A DNA stretch of 64,000 nucleotides from Elizabethkingia miricola (GCF_001675285.1 NZ_LSGQ01000007.1:186001-250000), one strand, 5' to 3'; counted from the stretch's first letter, positions 16,276 to 27,100 are shown. Notes: generated by a model from the letters alone, not told the origin. Made by a program: numbers and translations.

Positions 16276-17328
16276 ATGTCTATGAAATATTTAACTATTA
16301 TTTTATTTTTTGCTCTACTTGGATGTAAAAGTGTTCAGGAAATCAATAAACAAAATATTGAAAATGTAATTACAAAAAATGCGCTTCAGTTATTAGAAGA
16401 CAAAAGATTTCATTCTGTTTCCATTGCAGTGCTTAAAGATGGAGAATCCACAATAAAACATTTTGGAGAGCTGGCAATTGGAAAAGGAAATAAGCCAAAT
16501 GATTCTACCCTTTATGAATTAGCCTCTGTGACCAAAACATTTACAGGTTATATAGCCGCTAAAGCTGTACTTGATAAGAAAATAAATTTAGATGATGATA
16601 TTAGAATTTATCTTAACGAACCTTATCCCAATTTAGAATTTAAAGGTGATCCCATAAGAATCAAACATCTTATTACACATACAAGCGGATTTCCTAATTT
16701 CCCTATAAAAAGTGAAAATAAGCAGGCTTTTCTCGAAGGATTAAAACTAATCAAAATTGAAACGAAACCCGGAGAAATATATTTCTATTCAAACACGGCT
16801 CCAGAGTTGACAGCATACATACTTGAAAAAGTGTATCAAAAATCTTTCGAAGAATTGGTTATTGAATTTGTTTTGAAGCCCAATAAAATGAACCAAACCA
16901 AGTTTACACTAAATGAAAGTGATAGAACAAGACTGGTAAAGGGTTATAATGATAAAAATGAGTTAATGCCCAACTTCAATAGAACTTTATGGGGTGGAAT
17001 TTCAGGGCTGCACTCTACGACCACAGATTTAGTGAAATATATGAAATTGCAACTTGATAAGTCAAATCTTATTGTAAATGAATCTCATAAGAAATTATAT
17101 AAAGAAGGTTCTGATTTTTGGGAAGGTTATCATTGGTATATCATAGAAGATGATAATAAGTTAATGTACAGACACCACGGAGGTATATACGGAATGCAGA
17201 ATTGGTTTGTGATTTATCCTAAACAAAATATAGGAATATCTATACTGACTAACACTAGTTTTAATGGAACAGGAGAGATTTTAGAAAAGGTAGTTGATAA
17301 TCTGTATAGTGGCATCAACATAAATTAG
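16276..17328 (+). CDS. Beta-lactamase-family (class C/PBP-like) serine hydrolase lipoprotein
   Basis: 350-residue lipoprotein with lipobox LLGC (Cys17). The three active-site motifs of the family are present: S84-V-T-K87, Y171-S-N and H301-G-G. Members include esterases, D-amino-acid peptidases and class C beta-lactamases. The HxG third motif and the lipoprotein anchor argue for an esterase or peptidase rather than a resistance enzyme. A near-consensus CATCTTTG lies upstream. It is separate from the Elizabethkingia metallo-beta-lactamases. Confidence 0.9.
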   Translation: MSMKYLTIILFFALLGCKSVQEINKQNIENVITKNALQLLEDKRFHSVSIAVLKDGESTIKHFGELAIGKGNKPNDSTLYELASVTKTFTGYIAAKAVLDKKINLDDDIRIYLNEPYPNLEFKGDPIRIKHLITHTSGFPNFPIKSENKQAFLEGLKLIKIETKPGEIYFYSNTAPELTAYILEKVYQKSFEELVIEFVLKPNKMNQTKFTLNESDRTRLVKGYNDKNELMPNFNRTLWGGISGLHSTTTDLVKYMKLQLDKSNLIVNESHKKLYKEGSDFWEGYHWYIIEDDNKLMYRHHGGIYGMQNWFVIYPKQNIGISILTNTSFNGTGEILEKVVDNLYSGININ

Positions 17329-17493
17329 AAAGATATGTTTATATATTTACCATTCACTACAAAAATTATAAAGGTAAAATAGAAATCTGATTTGTAATAG
17401 CCGTGACTTGATATGCATAATGTATAACAATTGTGGTCTATCCAATACATTACAATATACTGTATCTGAATTTTTTCACTTAATAAAAAATAT

Positions 17494-18630
17494 ATGAAGA
17501 AAATTAAACTACTTTTTTTAACCCTATTTATAGCCAATTTCGGGTATACACAAACTTCATTAATGGATAGTTTGATTCAAAAAAACTACTACACATTTAA
17601 AAAAAGCAATAATAATACTTTCGAGGGCAAAGGATGGTTAACGCTGCGGGATGAAATCAACAAAAACAATTCTGTATTATTGGGTGAGGTACATTTCACC
17701 AATGAGGTTCCTTATTTCACCAATGCGGTTATCAATAATATTAAATTCGACAACTATATCTTGGAAGTTGATCCCTATACAACCAATACAATAACAAAGA
17801 AAATTAAATCTTTATCATCCGCCGAACTGGATAAATTCCGTGATGAATCAGGTTCAGCTTTGTCTTTTTTACAAGGAGAAGCGGAGTTTGACTTATTCAA
17901 AAACATAGTCCAACAGAATATGAAACTATATGGTGCTGAACAAATTAGTTTGTTTTCAGACCGATTGCTGTTTTCGGAATTAGGTAAACAATCCGGAAAT
18001 GCTAAAGTAAAAGAAATTTATAAGCAGATGATTGCTAATTCTGCTGCTTATGACACAAAAAATAACACCACATTCTATTTGTTCTCTGACGATTTTCTGG
18101 CGAAAATGAATGCGTTGAACGCTCTGAGTTTATCAACTAACGAAAAAGAGCAGCTTGCAGCACTGAAGTTAAGCAGGGAACTCTACTTAAATCGAATTCA
18201 TCGTTTAAGAATTCAATACATGAAACATTTGGTTCTTGAAAAACTACCTGAATGGAAAGACAAGAAGAATCTTTTCAAATATGGTGCTAATCACATGCCT
18301 AAAGGAGAAAGTTTAATGGAAGTATTCGATATAGGTAATCTGGTTTCTAATATTGAAGAAGCAAATTACAGGAAGTCGTTACATATTATGCTTATCGGAA
18401 AGGAAGAAGGTAAGACTTTGGCTGATTTGGCTCAATATAAATCTTTCTTAGCTGTTGTAAAAGATGCCAATTGGTATGCTTATGATTTAAGGCCTTTAAA
18501 ACAAGCGATCTCTAAACAGAAGCTTAAAGTAGAGGATTTGGAGTTGGAAAGAGTTATAAAAGGTTACGACTATTTGATTTTCATTCCAAATATTACCAGA
18601 ACTCCCAAAAGAGGCAAACAAGACCATTAA
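17494..18630 (+). CDS. Secreted TIKI/EreA-superfamily-like protein
   Basis: 378 residues with a signal peptide ending GYTQ. The N-terminal motif SVLLGEVHFTNEVPYF and the later KYGANHMPKGES resemble the conserved acidic and histidine motifs of erythromycin-esterase-like, ChaN and TIKI proteins, which share one fold. The substrate is unknown. The assignment rests on these two motifs and the overall length, so it is tentative. It follows the serine hydrolase with 165 bases between, without a clear terminator. Confidence 0.65.
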   Translation: MKKIKLLFLTLFIANFGYTQTSLMDSLIQKNYYTFKKSNNNTFEGKGWLTLRDEINKNNSVLLGEVHFTNEVPYFTNAVINNIKFDNYILEVDPYTTNTITKKIKSLSSAELDKFRDESGSALSFLQGEAEFDLFKNIVQQNMKLYGAEQISLFSDRLLFSELGKQSGNAKVKEIYKQMIANSAAYDTKNNTTFYLFSDDFLAKMNALNALSLSTNEKEQLAALKLSRELYLNRIHRLRIQYMKHLVLEKLPEWKDKKNLFKYGANHMPKGESLMEVFDIGNLVSNIEEANYRKSLHIMLIGKEEGKTLADLAQYKSFLAVVKDANWYAYDLRPLKQAISKQKLKVEDLELERVIKGYDYLIFIPNITRTPKRGKQDH

Positions 18631-18795
18631 ATCCTTTGCAACAGCTGTCTGTGTTATAAAAATAGCTGCTCTTTATATTTATAGAAAAAGAACTAAGGTG
18701 TGAATTCTCTTGAAAAGTATAGCTATGTGCTTCTAAAAATCTATTATCTTCAGAAGGTGATTTTCTTAGATCTGAAAATTCGTTAAGAAAAACAA

Positions 18796-18819
18796 AAACC
18801 TACTATTAATAGTAGGTTT
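18796..18819 (-). terminator. Terminator of the tRNA-Ser gene
   Basis: Perfect palindrome AAACCTACTATT/AATAGTAGGTTT, T-rich on the minus strand, immediately downstream of the tRNA. Confidence 0.75.
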
Positions 18820-18832
18820 CTTTTGTTGTTTG

Positions 18833-18920
18833 CAGAGAGGAAGGGATTCGAACCCTCGATACCCTTTTGGAGTATACACACTTTCCAGGCGTGCGCCTTC
18901 GACCACTCGGCCACCTCTCT
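18833..18920 (-). tRNA. tRNA-Ser (anticodon GGA)
   Basis: 88 bases. The acceptor stem AGAGAGG pairs with CCTCTCT, the discriminator is G, and CCA is not encoded. The T arm reads GGTTCGAATCC, the anticodon loop is CTGGAAA with anticodon GGA, and a long variable arm marks a class II (serine) tRNA. Confidence 0.96.
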
Positions 18921-18963
18921 AATTGCGGTTGCAAAAATATAACTTATGTTTGGTTTTCACAAA

Positions 18964-19989
18964 TTAATTTGACATTTCTCCTCTTAAATTTTTCTGGAAC
19001 AATGTACCGAAGCTTTCCTTATAGTGTGGGTTTTCGATAAGGTGCATGGCTTTGGTAAGCGCACTTTCTGCAGTAAGGTCACCACCGCTAATCGCACCAA
19101 TACGTTTGAAAATGTTGCTGTTGTCATATTTTCCAACAGAAATTTCACCGGAAATACATTGAGAAATAATCACGATTTCCGTTCCGTTTGCTCTTATATT
19201 AAGGAGGATATTTTCGATGTTTTTATCTGAAAAAAATGTTCCGGATCCAAATACGCGAAGGATTAATACTTTTATTTCGGAGGCTTTAATGAAATTTTCC
19301 AGCTCATTTAGATTCATTCCCGGGAATATCCATATCAGGAATACCTTTTTGGAAATATGCAGATCGATATCGAAGGTTTCATCCTTAGGAGCTCTGTATA
19401 AGATGTTACGATCGGCTTCCAGGTTTACACCAGATTGTCCTAAAATAGGGTAGTTAGGTGTTTTAAAGGCGTCGAAATTCTCGGCACTGGCTTTTATACA
19501 GCGGTTGCCTCGTAATAGTTTGTATTCAAAGTATAGAGCGACTTCCTGAATCACTGCCTCATCACCATCATAGAAGCTGGCATAATATAAGCTGGTCAGC
19601 AGATTTTCTTTAGCATCTGTTCTCAGATCACCAATAGGAAGCTGGGAACCAGTAAGAATAACGGGCTTGCGTAATCCTTTCAGCATAAAGCTAAGGGCGG
19701 AAGCTGTATAAGCCATTGTATCGGTGCCATGAAGTATCAAAAATCCCGAATAATCTTCGTAATTTTCCTTGATAATTTTGGCTATAGCTGTCCAGTGTTC
19801 AGGACCTACATCGGAAGAATCCAATGGAGTAGAAAACTGACTTAATGTAACATCGCAGTCCAGGAGATTAATCTCCGGAATACGGTTAGCAATTGTTGAG
19901 AAATCGAAAGCTTTAAGGCTTCCGCTTTCGTAGTCTTTCTCCATACCAATGGTACCTCCGGTGTAAATAATGAGTACTTTGCGCTTCAT
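18964..19989 (-). CDS. ansA: Type I L-asparaginase
   Basis: 341-residue cytoplasmic amidohydrolase converting asparagine to aspartate and ammonia. Both catalytic threonine regions are visible: TGGTIGM near the N-terminus, and LHGTDTMAYTASALSF with the T-D pair. There is no signal peptide, which fits type I rather than the secreted type II. A TAATTTTG element on the minus strand ends 5 bases before the start codon, suggesting a leaderless mRNA. Confidence 0.93.
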   Translation of the reverse strand: MKRKVLIIYTGGTIGMEKDYESGSLKAFDFSTIANRIPEINLLDCDVTLSQFSTPLDSSDVGPEHWTAIAKIIKENYEDYSGFLILHGTDTMAYTASALSFMLKGLRKPVILTGSQLPIGDLRTDAKENLLTSLYYASFYDGDEAVIQEVALYFEYKLLRGNRCIKASAENFDAFKTPNYPILGQSGVNLEADRNILYRAPKDETFDIDLHISKKVFLIWIFPGMNLNELENFIKASEIKVLILRVFGSGTFFSDKNIENILLNIRANGTEIVIISQCISGEISVGKYDNSNIFKRIGAISGGDLTAESALTKAMHLIENPHYKESFGTLFQKNLRGEMSN

Positions 19990-20074
19990 GTGTTCAAAAT
20001 TACATTAAATTATCGTTAAATAAGAGTTTTGAATCTGAAAAATGATTTATTTTATTCTATAAAACATTAGAAAT

Positions 20075-21245
20075 GTGCCTATGAAAATTTATTATTTTCT
20101 TTTTATATTATCCTTTGGTTTATTTTATTCTCAAAGTTCCAAAACAATGCTTGTGCAGGATGCTACAGACGGGAAGCCAGTAATACATGCCAGGATATTG
20201 ATAAACAATGAAGTTTTCTATACAAATGATGATGGTAAAGTTCCGTTGCCTGGAAACGCTGTGAATATAGAAATATATGCAGGGAATTATGATAAAGTTA
20301 TATTGAAAAATTTTGCCACCCTGGTGAAGTTAAAACCACGTGTAAGGAGTATAAAAGAAGTGCAGATCCGGAATTATAACAATGTAGCCAGCCTTATTAA
20401 ATCGGTGTATAAAAAGTATGCAAAGCTTTATTATACCAAACCATCTATCTACAATGCTATCTACAAACAAAAAAACACCAGAAACGAGGAGATAAGCATG
20501 CTGTTGGTAGCTGATATGGATTTGTGGACATTGGATAATATGTATCATCCGATATATGTACGCCGGAAAGATTTTGACTCGTTTGTACAGGCAAGATCTG
20601 CACAAAATCAAATATTATAAATCTATAGAGAATAATACCGCATTTAATGGTTCCAGTCTGGACAGCTCAAAGGACTTTATCGGTGATATGTTTTTCAATT
20701 ATACCTTGTATAAACTGGATAAATTCGTACGTATGAAAGATGCCAGGGTAGATGGGAAAATTATAGATGAGGACGGTGATTTAATTACAATTTCATTCAA
20801 ATTGTTTTCGCCAAAGTATAAAGTTACCAACACGGGTTTTTTTATTTATCATAAAACGGATAAAGTAATCACACATCTTGAAATGAATTATGATCAAGGT
20901 GATGTAAAACCTTTTAAAACAATTAATGAAGCTGATGAAGAGTATCGCTACATGACAACCAACGGAGAAGTAATATTTGATTTTTATAAGCTCAATGATA
21001 AGTATTTACCATCTTTTGCCCACACTTCAGGTGAATATTATATGCTGTATGATGATCAAAAACATACCGGAACTTTTAATCGCGAAATTACATTCAGTCA
21101 GTTCTATAAATCAGACATTAAGGGATTGACTAATAAAATAGATTTTGGAAAAAAACTTTGGAAGAATATACAGAGTGGAGAAGTAAAAGCTACATCTGTT
21201 TTGCTTTCAGAAGAAGAGCGCCGCTTTATCGATGAAAATAAGTAA
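20075..21245 (+). pseudogene. Secreted carboxypeptidase-regulatory-like protein, split by a +1 frameshift
   Basis: Two overlapping reading frames together form one protein of about 390 residues. Frame one (20075-20620) has a signal peptide ending FYSQS, a beta-sandwich segment (VIHARILINNEVFYTNDDGK) like a carboxypeptidase regulatory domain, and stops after SFVQARSAQNQIL. Frame two continues from about 20600 with KIKYYKSIENN and runs to 21245. Dropping one A from the AAAA run near 20604 joins them smoothly. Causes could be a homopolymer sequencing error, a genuine inactivating mutation or, less likely, programmed frameshifting. The function is unknown. Confidence 0.75.
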
Positions 21246-21254
21246 TTTTGGAGC

Positions 21255-21938
21255 ATGAATGATCCGCGATACCAAGATGTCTATGAGTATATGAAGGGAT
21301 TTCTTACCGAAGAAAGACTTTCTAAAATTGAGAAATATGCAGAAGAAAGCTCCGATTTTGTATTGCCTGTGCTGGAGAATATATATCAGTTTCGCAACGC
21401 AGCAGCAATTATTCGTTCGGTAGAAGCCTGTGGATTTCATAAGATTGCAGCATTGGAAGAAGAAAATGTATTTAATCCTAATACCAGAGTTGCCCGTGGA
21501 GCGGATACATGGATGCAGGTGGAAAAAATGCCTAAAACAATGTCTTCACTGCAGCAGATCAGAGACAAAGGTTATAAAATATTAGCCGTTTCTCCGGAAA
21601 AAAATGCGGTTTCTTTACCGGAATATGAGCTGAAAGAACCTGTAGCCTTAATATTTGGTACCGAGATGGAAGGCGTTTCTCAGGAAGTATTGGATTTCGC
21701 AGATGAAACTCTGATTATTCCGATGTATGGTTTTACCCAGAGTTTTAATGTTTCTGTAGCTGCGGCTATATGTATGTATGAGCTAAAACAAAAACTTCTG
21801 AAGTCGGATATTGATTACAAACTATCTGATGAAAAAAAACTGGCAATGAAAATTCGTTGGGCTGTTAACAGTGCCCGGTCTGGCGATGAAGTGTTGAATC
21901 ATTATCTGAAAAAACACAATATAGAAGCTGCTTTCTAA
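21255..21938 (+). CDS. trmH: TrmH-family (SpoU) RNA 2-prime-O-methyltransferase
   Basis: 227 residues. It has the SPOUT-fold motifs: NAAAIIRSVEACGF (motif 1), PVALIFGTEMEGVSQEVLDFAD (motif 2) and IIPMYGFTQSFNVSVAAAICMYEL (motif 3). The family methylates G18 in tRNA (TrmH) or 23S rRNA. The C-terminal RWAVNSARSG-type tail and the size favour tRNA TrmH. It starts 9 bases after the frameshifted gene and ends in a shared bidirectional terminator. Confidence 0.9.
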   Translation: MNDPRYQDVYEYMKGFLTEERLSKIEKYAEESSDFVLPVLENIYQFRNAAAIIRSVEACGFHKIAALEEENVFNPNTRVARGADTWMQVEKMPKTMSSLQQIRDKGYKILAVSPEKNAVSLPEYELKEPVALIFGTEMEGVSQEVLDFADETLIIPMYGFTQSFNVSVAAAICMYELKQKLLKSDIDYKLSDEKKLAMKIRWAVNSARSGDEVLNHYLKKHNIEAAF

Positions 21939-21962
21939 GATTAAATAAAGCCAGAATATAAA

Positions 21963-21993
21963 AAAATGGTCAGAATGCATTTCTGACCATTTT
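21963..21993. terminator. Bidirectional terminator between trmH and rsmE
   Basis: 13-bp stem AAAATGGTCAGAA with TTCTGACCATTTT, 5-base loop, between convergent genes. Confidence 0.85.
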
Positions 21994-22014
21994 CTATATG
22001 TTATAAATATAAGG

Positions 22015-22710
22015 TTAAAACATTTTTTCATATCCCCAGGCTGCTACAAATACACCTGCGGTTTCTGTGCGAAGACGCTGAGGTCCCAGGCTTACAGCCT
22101 TGATTTGTTTTTCTTTAAGCATCTGGATTTCTTTCAGGCTGAAGTCTCCTTCTGGACCTATAAGGAAGCAAATGTCTTTTTGTATTTGCAGACGGGTAAT
22201 ATCCTGTCTCTCTAATTCCGAATGGCAATGTGCTACATAGGTTTTTTCAGCATTTACCTTTTGCAGGAAATCAGAGATTTTAATCAGGTCATTTACTTGT
22301 GGGAAATAGAAACGTAAACTTTGCTTTGAAGCTGCAATAACCTGCTTTCTGATTTTATCAATATTCAGATTTTTACGTTCCGTTTTTTCGGTTAGTAAAA
22401 AGCTAATTTCTGTTACACCCATTTCAGTCGCTTTCTCAATAAAGAACTCAGTGCGGTCAATATTCTTAGTAGGAGCAATGGCTATATGCAGATGATGTGG
22501 GAAATCAGGCGTTTCTGTTTGTAGTTCAGTAACTTCGATTAGCGCCTTTTTTCCTTCAAAATAAAGTTTGCCATGTGCTAAAGCACCTTCTCCATTGGTA
22601 ACCGAAATCTCTTCACCTTCCCGCATACGCAAAACCTTTGCAATATGTTGTTGGTCTTCTTCATTAATCTGAACAGTGTTTTCAGTAATATTTCCGTAAA
22701 AAAGTTTCAT
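22015..22710 (-). CDS. rsmE: 16S rRNA m3U1498 methyltransferase
   Basis: 231 residues with an N-terminal PUA-like region (HIAKVLRMREGEEISVTNGEG) and a SPOUT domain ending FLIGPEGDFSLKEI and SLGPQRLRTETAGVFVAAW, diagnostic of RsmE. It methylates U1498 of 16S rRNA using SAM. It is in line with the four-helix-bundle gene and tsaD on the minus strand. Confidence 0.95.
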   Translation of the reverse strand: MKLFYGNITENTVQINEEDQQHIAKVLRMREGEEISVTNGEGALAHGKLYFEGKKALIEVTELQTETPDFPHHLHIAIAPTKNIDRTEFFIEKATEMGVTEISFLLTEKTERKNLNIDKIRKQVIAASKQSLRFYFPQVNDLIKISDFLQKVNAEKTYVAHCHSELERQDITRLQIQKDICFLIGPEGDFSLKEIQMLKEKQIKAVSLGPQRLRTETAGVFVAAWGYEKMF

Positions 22711-22763
22711 TAAAAGGTAAGATGTTAATTTGTGTAATTGTTTAATCGCGAATATGCTAATTA

Positions 22764-23123
22764 TTAAGCACTGAATCTCTTTTCGAGAGCGTTTAGCTGA
22801 TTCGCAATATGTTCTATTTTCTTTCGTAATTCAATATAGACTTCCTCAGATATTAATTTTAGCTCAACAGAAATAATTAAAAAATTTAATAATTCTATAG
22901 TGGAACCATATGCAATGTTTATAAATCTGCTTTTGTCTTTATTAGATTTTCTTGTGGACCCTTCCGCAATATTAGCAGCAATACTAACCGATGATCTGTT
23001 CATCTGTGAAGTTAATCCAAACCGTTCTTTTTCAGGGTAATTCGACGTTAGCTGATAAATAATTACAGATAAATTTTTAGCATTCTGCCATACCTCTAAT
23101 TTTTCAAAATAAAACTGATGCAT
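22764..23123 (-). CDS. Four-helix-bundle protein (S23/IVS type)
   Basis: 119 residues, almost wholly helical, with the family motifs FEKLEVWQNAKNL, FGLTSQMNRSSVSIAANIAEGS and RFINIAYGSTIELLNFL. The family was first seen encoded in intervening sequences of 23S rRNA genes; many free-standing copies exist in Bacteroidota. Here it is inserted between rsmE and tsaD, not in an rRNA gene. The function is unknown. Confidence 0.9.
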   Translation of the reverse strand: MHQFYFEKLEVWQNAKNLSVIIYQLTSNYPEKERFGLTSQMNRSSVSIAANIAEGSTRKSNKDKSRFINIAYGSTIELLNFLIISVELKLISEEVYIELRKKIEHIANQLNALEKRFSA

Positions 23124-23168
23124 AATGGCGATTTTACGGTTACATGATTAATCGAATTTACAAAAAAA

Positions 23169-24185
23169 CTACAAATCATATTTAGCAGTAGCAGTAGCTC
23201 TAAGATCAGTAAATTCTCCTTTCTCGTATTTCAGTTTGGCAACCATTGCAATCATTGCAGCATTGTCTGTTGTATATTCAAACTTCGGAATGTAATAATT
23301 CCATCCTTTTCTCTCAGAAAGCTCTTGTAGGGCACTTCTCAGTTTTGAGTTTGCAGATACGCCACCTGCAATGGCAATTTCTTTTACACCATAATCATCA
23401 GCCGCTTTTTCCAGTTTTTTCAGGAGAATATCGATGATGTTTTTCTGGACAGAAGCACAAAGATCATTCAGGTTTTCTTTAACGAAATCCGGATTCTTTT
23501 TTACTTCCTTTTGAAGGAAATATAATACTGAAGTTTTAATCCCGCTGAAAGAGTAGTCGTAACCCTCTAATCTAGGCTTGTTGAATTGAAAAGCATTTTC
23601 ATCCCCTTCCTTAGAAAGTTTATCTATAATAGGTCCGGCAGGATAATCCAGATCCATAATCTTACCTATTTTATCAAAAGCCTCCCCGGCAGCATCATCT
23701 ATTGTTCTGCCAAGAATTTCCATATCGAAATAATCTTTTACCAGTACAATCAATGTATGTCCACCACTTACAGTAAGGCAAATGAACGGGAATTTTGGTG
23801 GGTTAGGATTAGCATCTTCAATGAAATGTGCAAGGATATGTGCCTGAAGATGATTGACTTCTATCAACGGGACATCCAGAGACATCGCTAATGATTTAGC
23901 GAAGGAGGTTCCCACAAGAAGTGAACCCAAAAGACCAGGTCCCCGGGTAAAACCTATGGCACAAATTTCATTTTGTTGTATATTTGCTTGGTTGAGTGCT
24001 TGGTGAACAACAGGAATAATATTTTGCTGATGCGCGCGGGATGCCAGTTCTGGTACAACGCCACCATATTCCAGATGGATTTTCTGGTTGGCTGCGATGT
24101 TGGACAAAATGTTATTCCCCTGTATGATGGCAGCAGAAGTGTCATCACAAGAAGACTCAATACCTAAAATAACAGACTTGCTCAT
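23169..24185 (-). CDS. tsaD: tRNA threonylcarbamoyladenosine synthase subunit TsaD
   Basis: Transfers the threonylcarbamoyl group to A37 of ANN-decoding tRNAs, together with TsaB, TsaC and TsaE. The N-terminus ILGIESSCDDTSAAI, the metal-binding NHLQAHILAH histidines and TVSGGHTLIV identify the family; the protein ends DNAAMIAMVAKLKYEKG plus a short tail. I use the ATG at 24185 (MSKSVILGIESS, 338 residues); the frame extends slightly upstream only through a TTG. Its start codon is separated by two bases from that of the divergent TamB-like gene. Confidence 0.97.
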   Translation of the reverse strand: MSKSVILGIESSCDDTSAAIIQGNNILSNIAANQKIHLEYGGVVPELASRAHQQNIIPVVHQALNQANIQQNEICAIGFTRGPGLLGSLLVGTSFAKSLAMSLDVPLIEVNHLQAHILAHFIEDANPNPPKFPFICLTVSGGHTLIVLVKDYFDMEILGRTIDDAAGEAFDKIGKIMDLDYPAGPIIDKLSKEGDENAFQFNKPRLEGYDYSFSGIKTSVLYFLQKEVKKNPDFVKENLNDLCASVQKNIIDILLKKLEKAADDYGVKEIAIAGGVSANSKLRSALQELSERKGWNYYIPKFEYTTDNAAMIAMVAKLKYEKGEFTDLRATATAKYDL

Positions 24186-24187
24186 AG

Positions 24188-27100
24188 ATGGCAAATTTAG
24201 AGAATAATAAGGACAATAACGAAAAACCGATTGAAAAGCAGATCGGAAAAGCTGTAGATAAAACCATAGATACGGTTTCTAAAGCGGTAGATGACGCAGA
24301 ACACTTTGCCGAGGATGTTGCAAAACAGGCAATAGAAGATGCATCACATTACAGCTGGTGGGCCAAGCTATTATTGTACCTTTTTTATATAGGATTGGGT
24401 ATAGTCGGGCTGTTTTTTATTATTGTCAGCCTCCCGGTTACCAAAGACTGGGCAGCTACTAAAGCTTTAGGCTCCCTGAACAAAGATTTCGGAATCGAAA
24501 TTTCTAAAAAAAATGTAGAGCTTAATATTTTCGGAGATGTTACCATAGAAGGATTAGAAATAAAAGACCACAGAGGTTTTCCTTTTATAAAAGCAAAAGA
24601 ATACCGGGCGAGTTCCGACTGGTTTTCTTTACTGGACATTGGAAAGACGAATACTTTGGCTTTTAAGTCCATGGTTTTAAAAAATGCTGATGTAAAAGTC
24701 ATTACTTATAAAGGTGACTCTATAGACAACTTCAACCGCTTTATCAGCAAATTCGATGATGGCAAGCCCAGAAATCCTAATAAACCAATATTTCAGCTGC
24801 GTTCCAGAGTACAGATTCTGGATAGTAAAATTTCTATTGTCAATCAGAATCATACCGGTGAGGAGGCAAAATGGCTGACAGCAGATCATTTTAATCTTAC
24901 AGCTCCTTTACTAAAGGTTAAAGGCCCTGATGTAAGTGCCCGGATTAATAATATGACATTTCAGACAGTTCGTTGGGGGAAAAAGCACCTTGTGGAAACT
25001 TTCTCTACGGATTTCTCTTTGACTAAAGAAAAGCTTACATTTAAAGATCTTACATTAAATACAGATCATTCACTACTAATGGGAGACCTTGTTCTGAACC
25101 TGGATAAGAAAACCCATTTTGCAGATTTTACCAATAAAGTTTTCTGGAATATGACCCTGAAGCAGGGAAGCCAGGTAAGCGGTTATGATATCAGTTATTT
25201 TGTAGACAGATGGGATAACTATATACCGATTAATATTTCCGGCCAAATGGATGGCCCACTGAACAAATTTACACTGAAGAACTTTTTAGTTCGCGGGAAA
25301 GATGTAAAAGTTCAGACATCCAAAATGCAGGTGAAGGATCTCCTCAAAGGTAAATACCATATTACCACAGATCAGATGTCTGCAGACTTCACATATCCTG
25401 ATCTGCGTGCTATGCTGCCGAAATTTATTTCCGGGAAGATGGGCAATTTTGCAGATGTTTTCCAGAATATAAAGTTCAATGGTAAAGCAGATGTAGATCC
25501 GCACCGCGTTATTGCCAGTGGTAATCTAATCACAGGAATAGGGCAGGCCGAAATAAAAAGCGTAACCCTCTCGGATTACAGTTCAAAAGATCCAAAATAT
25601 GTAGGCGATATTTTTGTGAAAGACCTTAATGTTACAGCATTTACCAAAAATAAAGATGTAGGACTTATTACAGGGAATATCAATGTAAATGGACAGGGAT
25701 TTGATGTTAATACACTTTCGTTACAAACAAAATCCGATATACAGCGTATTCAGATTATGGGGAAAGATGTACACAATCTTTCTTTGGATGGTAACCTTGC
25801 TCAACGGAAATATGACGGACTTATCGTTATTAACGATGACCAGATTAAAGGAAATGTAAAAGGGCTAATTGACTTTAGTACCAAAAGAATACAGGCTGAT
25901 GTAAAAAGTGAGATAGAATATCTCAATCTGAACTATTTCGGCAATAATGCCAATGCTAATGCCAGCGTAAGCGGCATTTTCGACGGTAAAATTTCGATGA
26001 CAGATATTAATGACCTTAATCTGGATGCCAGTCTGGAAAATCTGAAATTTACTTCCTCCGATCAGAAATTTGAAATACCAAATGCCAATGTCAAAGCCTT
26101 TTTCGATAACGGAAACAGAATTATTGATGTAGATGCACCAGGCGCTGCAAAAGGTAAAGTTGTAGGACGTTTTAATCTCGGAGATTTGGCCGGTATGGCA
26201 CAAAGTGGTCTTGGAAATGTATTGGTAGGTTATCTGCCGAAAAAAATATACAAAGGACAAAATTTTGATCTGGAGTTCGATGTGCAGCAAAAGCTTATCA
26301 GCTATTTCTTACCAGATGTATATATCCCTTCCGGAGCTCATATTAAAGGAGCTTATATAGGCGATACCAATGACCTTAATTTGGATGCGGATGTACCAAG
26401 TCTGAGATATGTAATGACTAAGAAAGAAGAGATTAAGGAAGCCGACAGAGCATTGGCAAGACTTAATCCTCAGTATAAAATAGAAGAAAAAGCTGTTGTT
26501 ACAGACAGTGCTGTTGTGGACAGTATTCATCTGAAAATTAATACAGCACTTCATCAGGAGCAGATTCTGGCAAATATTCAGAAAATAAAATACGACAAGA
26601 ATATTGTAAGGAATATTGTGCTGAAAGGAACTAATGAAGATGACAAAATTCTGCATATTGCTTCCACATTTAAAGTTGGAAATGAATCGCAGGATGCCTC
26701 CGGAAAACTTAAGGAATATGCAGTCAACCTGAATCAGGTAACTGATCCCAACGGAGATATTGCTGTACGTTTTGAACCAACATCCGTAAAACTGAATAAG
26801 GATACCTGGAGTGTGGACACGTCCGCAGAGCTCAACCATTCTATTGTTTACCGAAAGAAGCAAGGAGATTTTCTGGTGAGTAACCTTAGGTTATTTTCAG
26901 AAGAAAGTAGTATTCTGATTAACGGAATGTTTAAAGGCGGAAAGGATTTTGATACCGAAATAAAACTAGATAACCTGCAATTGGCTAAAGTTCTGGCTTT
27001 TCTGCCGGGAGAAAACAGTATGGATATACGTGGTATTGCCAATGGGTCGGCAAAGATCAAAATGAATAAAAATGATCTTCAGCCTATTGTCGATATTAAA

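Noticed and set aside
16276-17328. Antibiotic-resistance beta-lactamase
   Set aside because: The class C-like motifs end in HxG and the protein is a lipoprotein, which fits esterase or peptidase relatives better. No resistance role can be claimed.
22764-23123. Intervening sequence of a 23S rRNA gene
   Set aside because: The protein belongs to the family, but the flanks are rsmE and tsaD, not rRNA.
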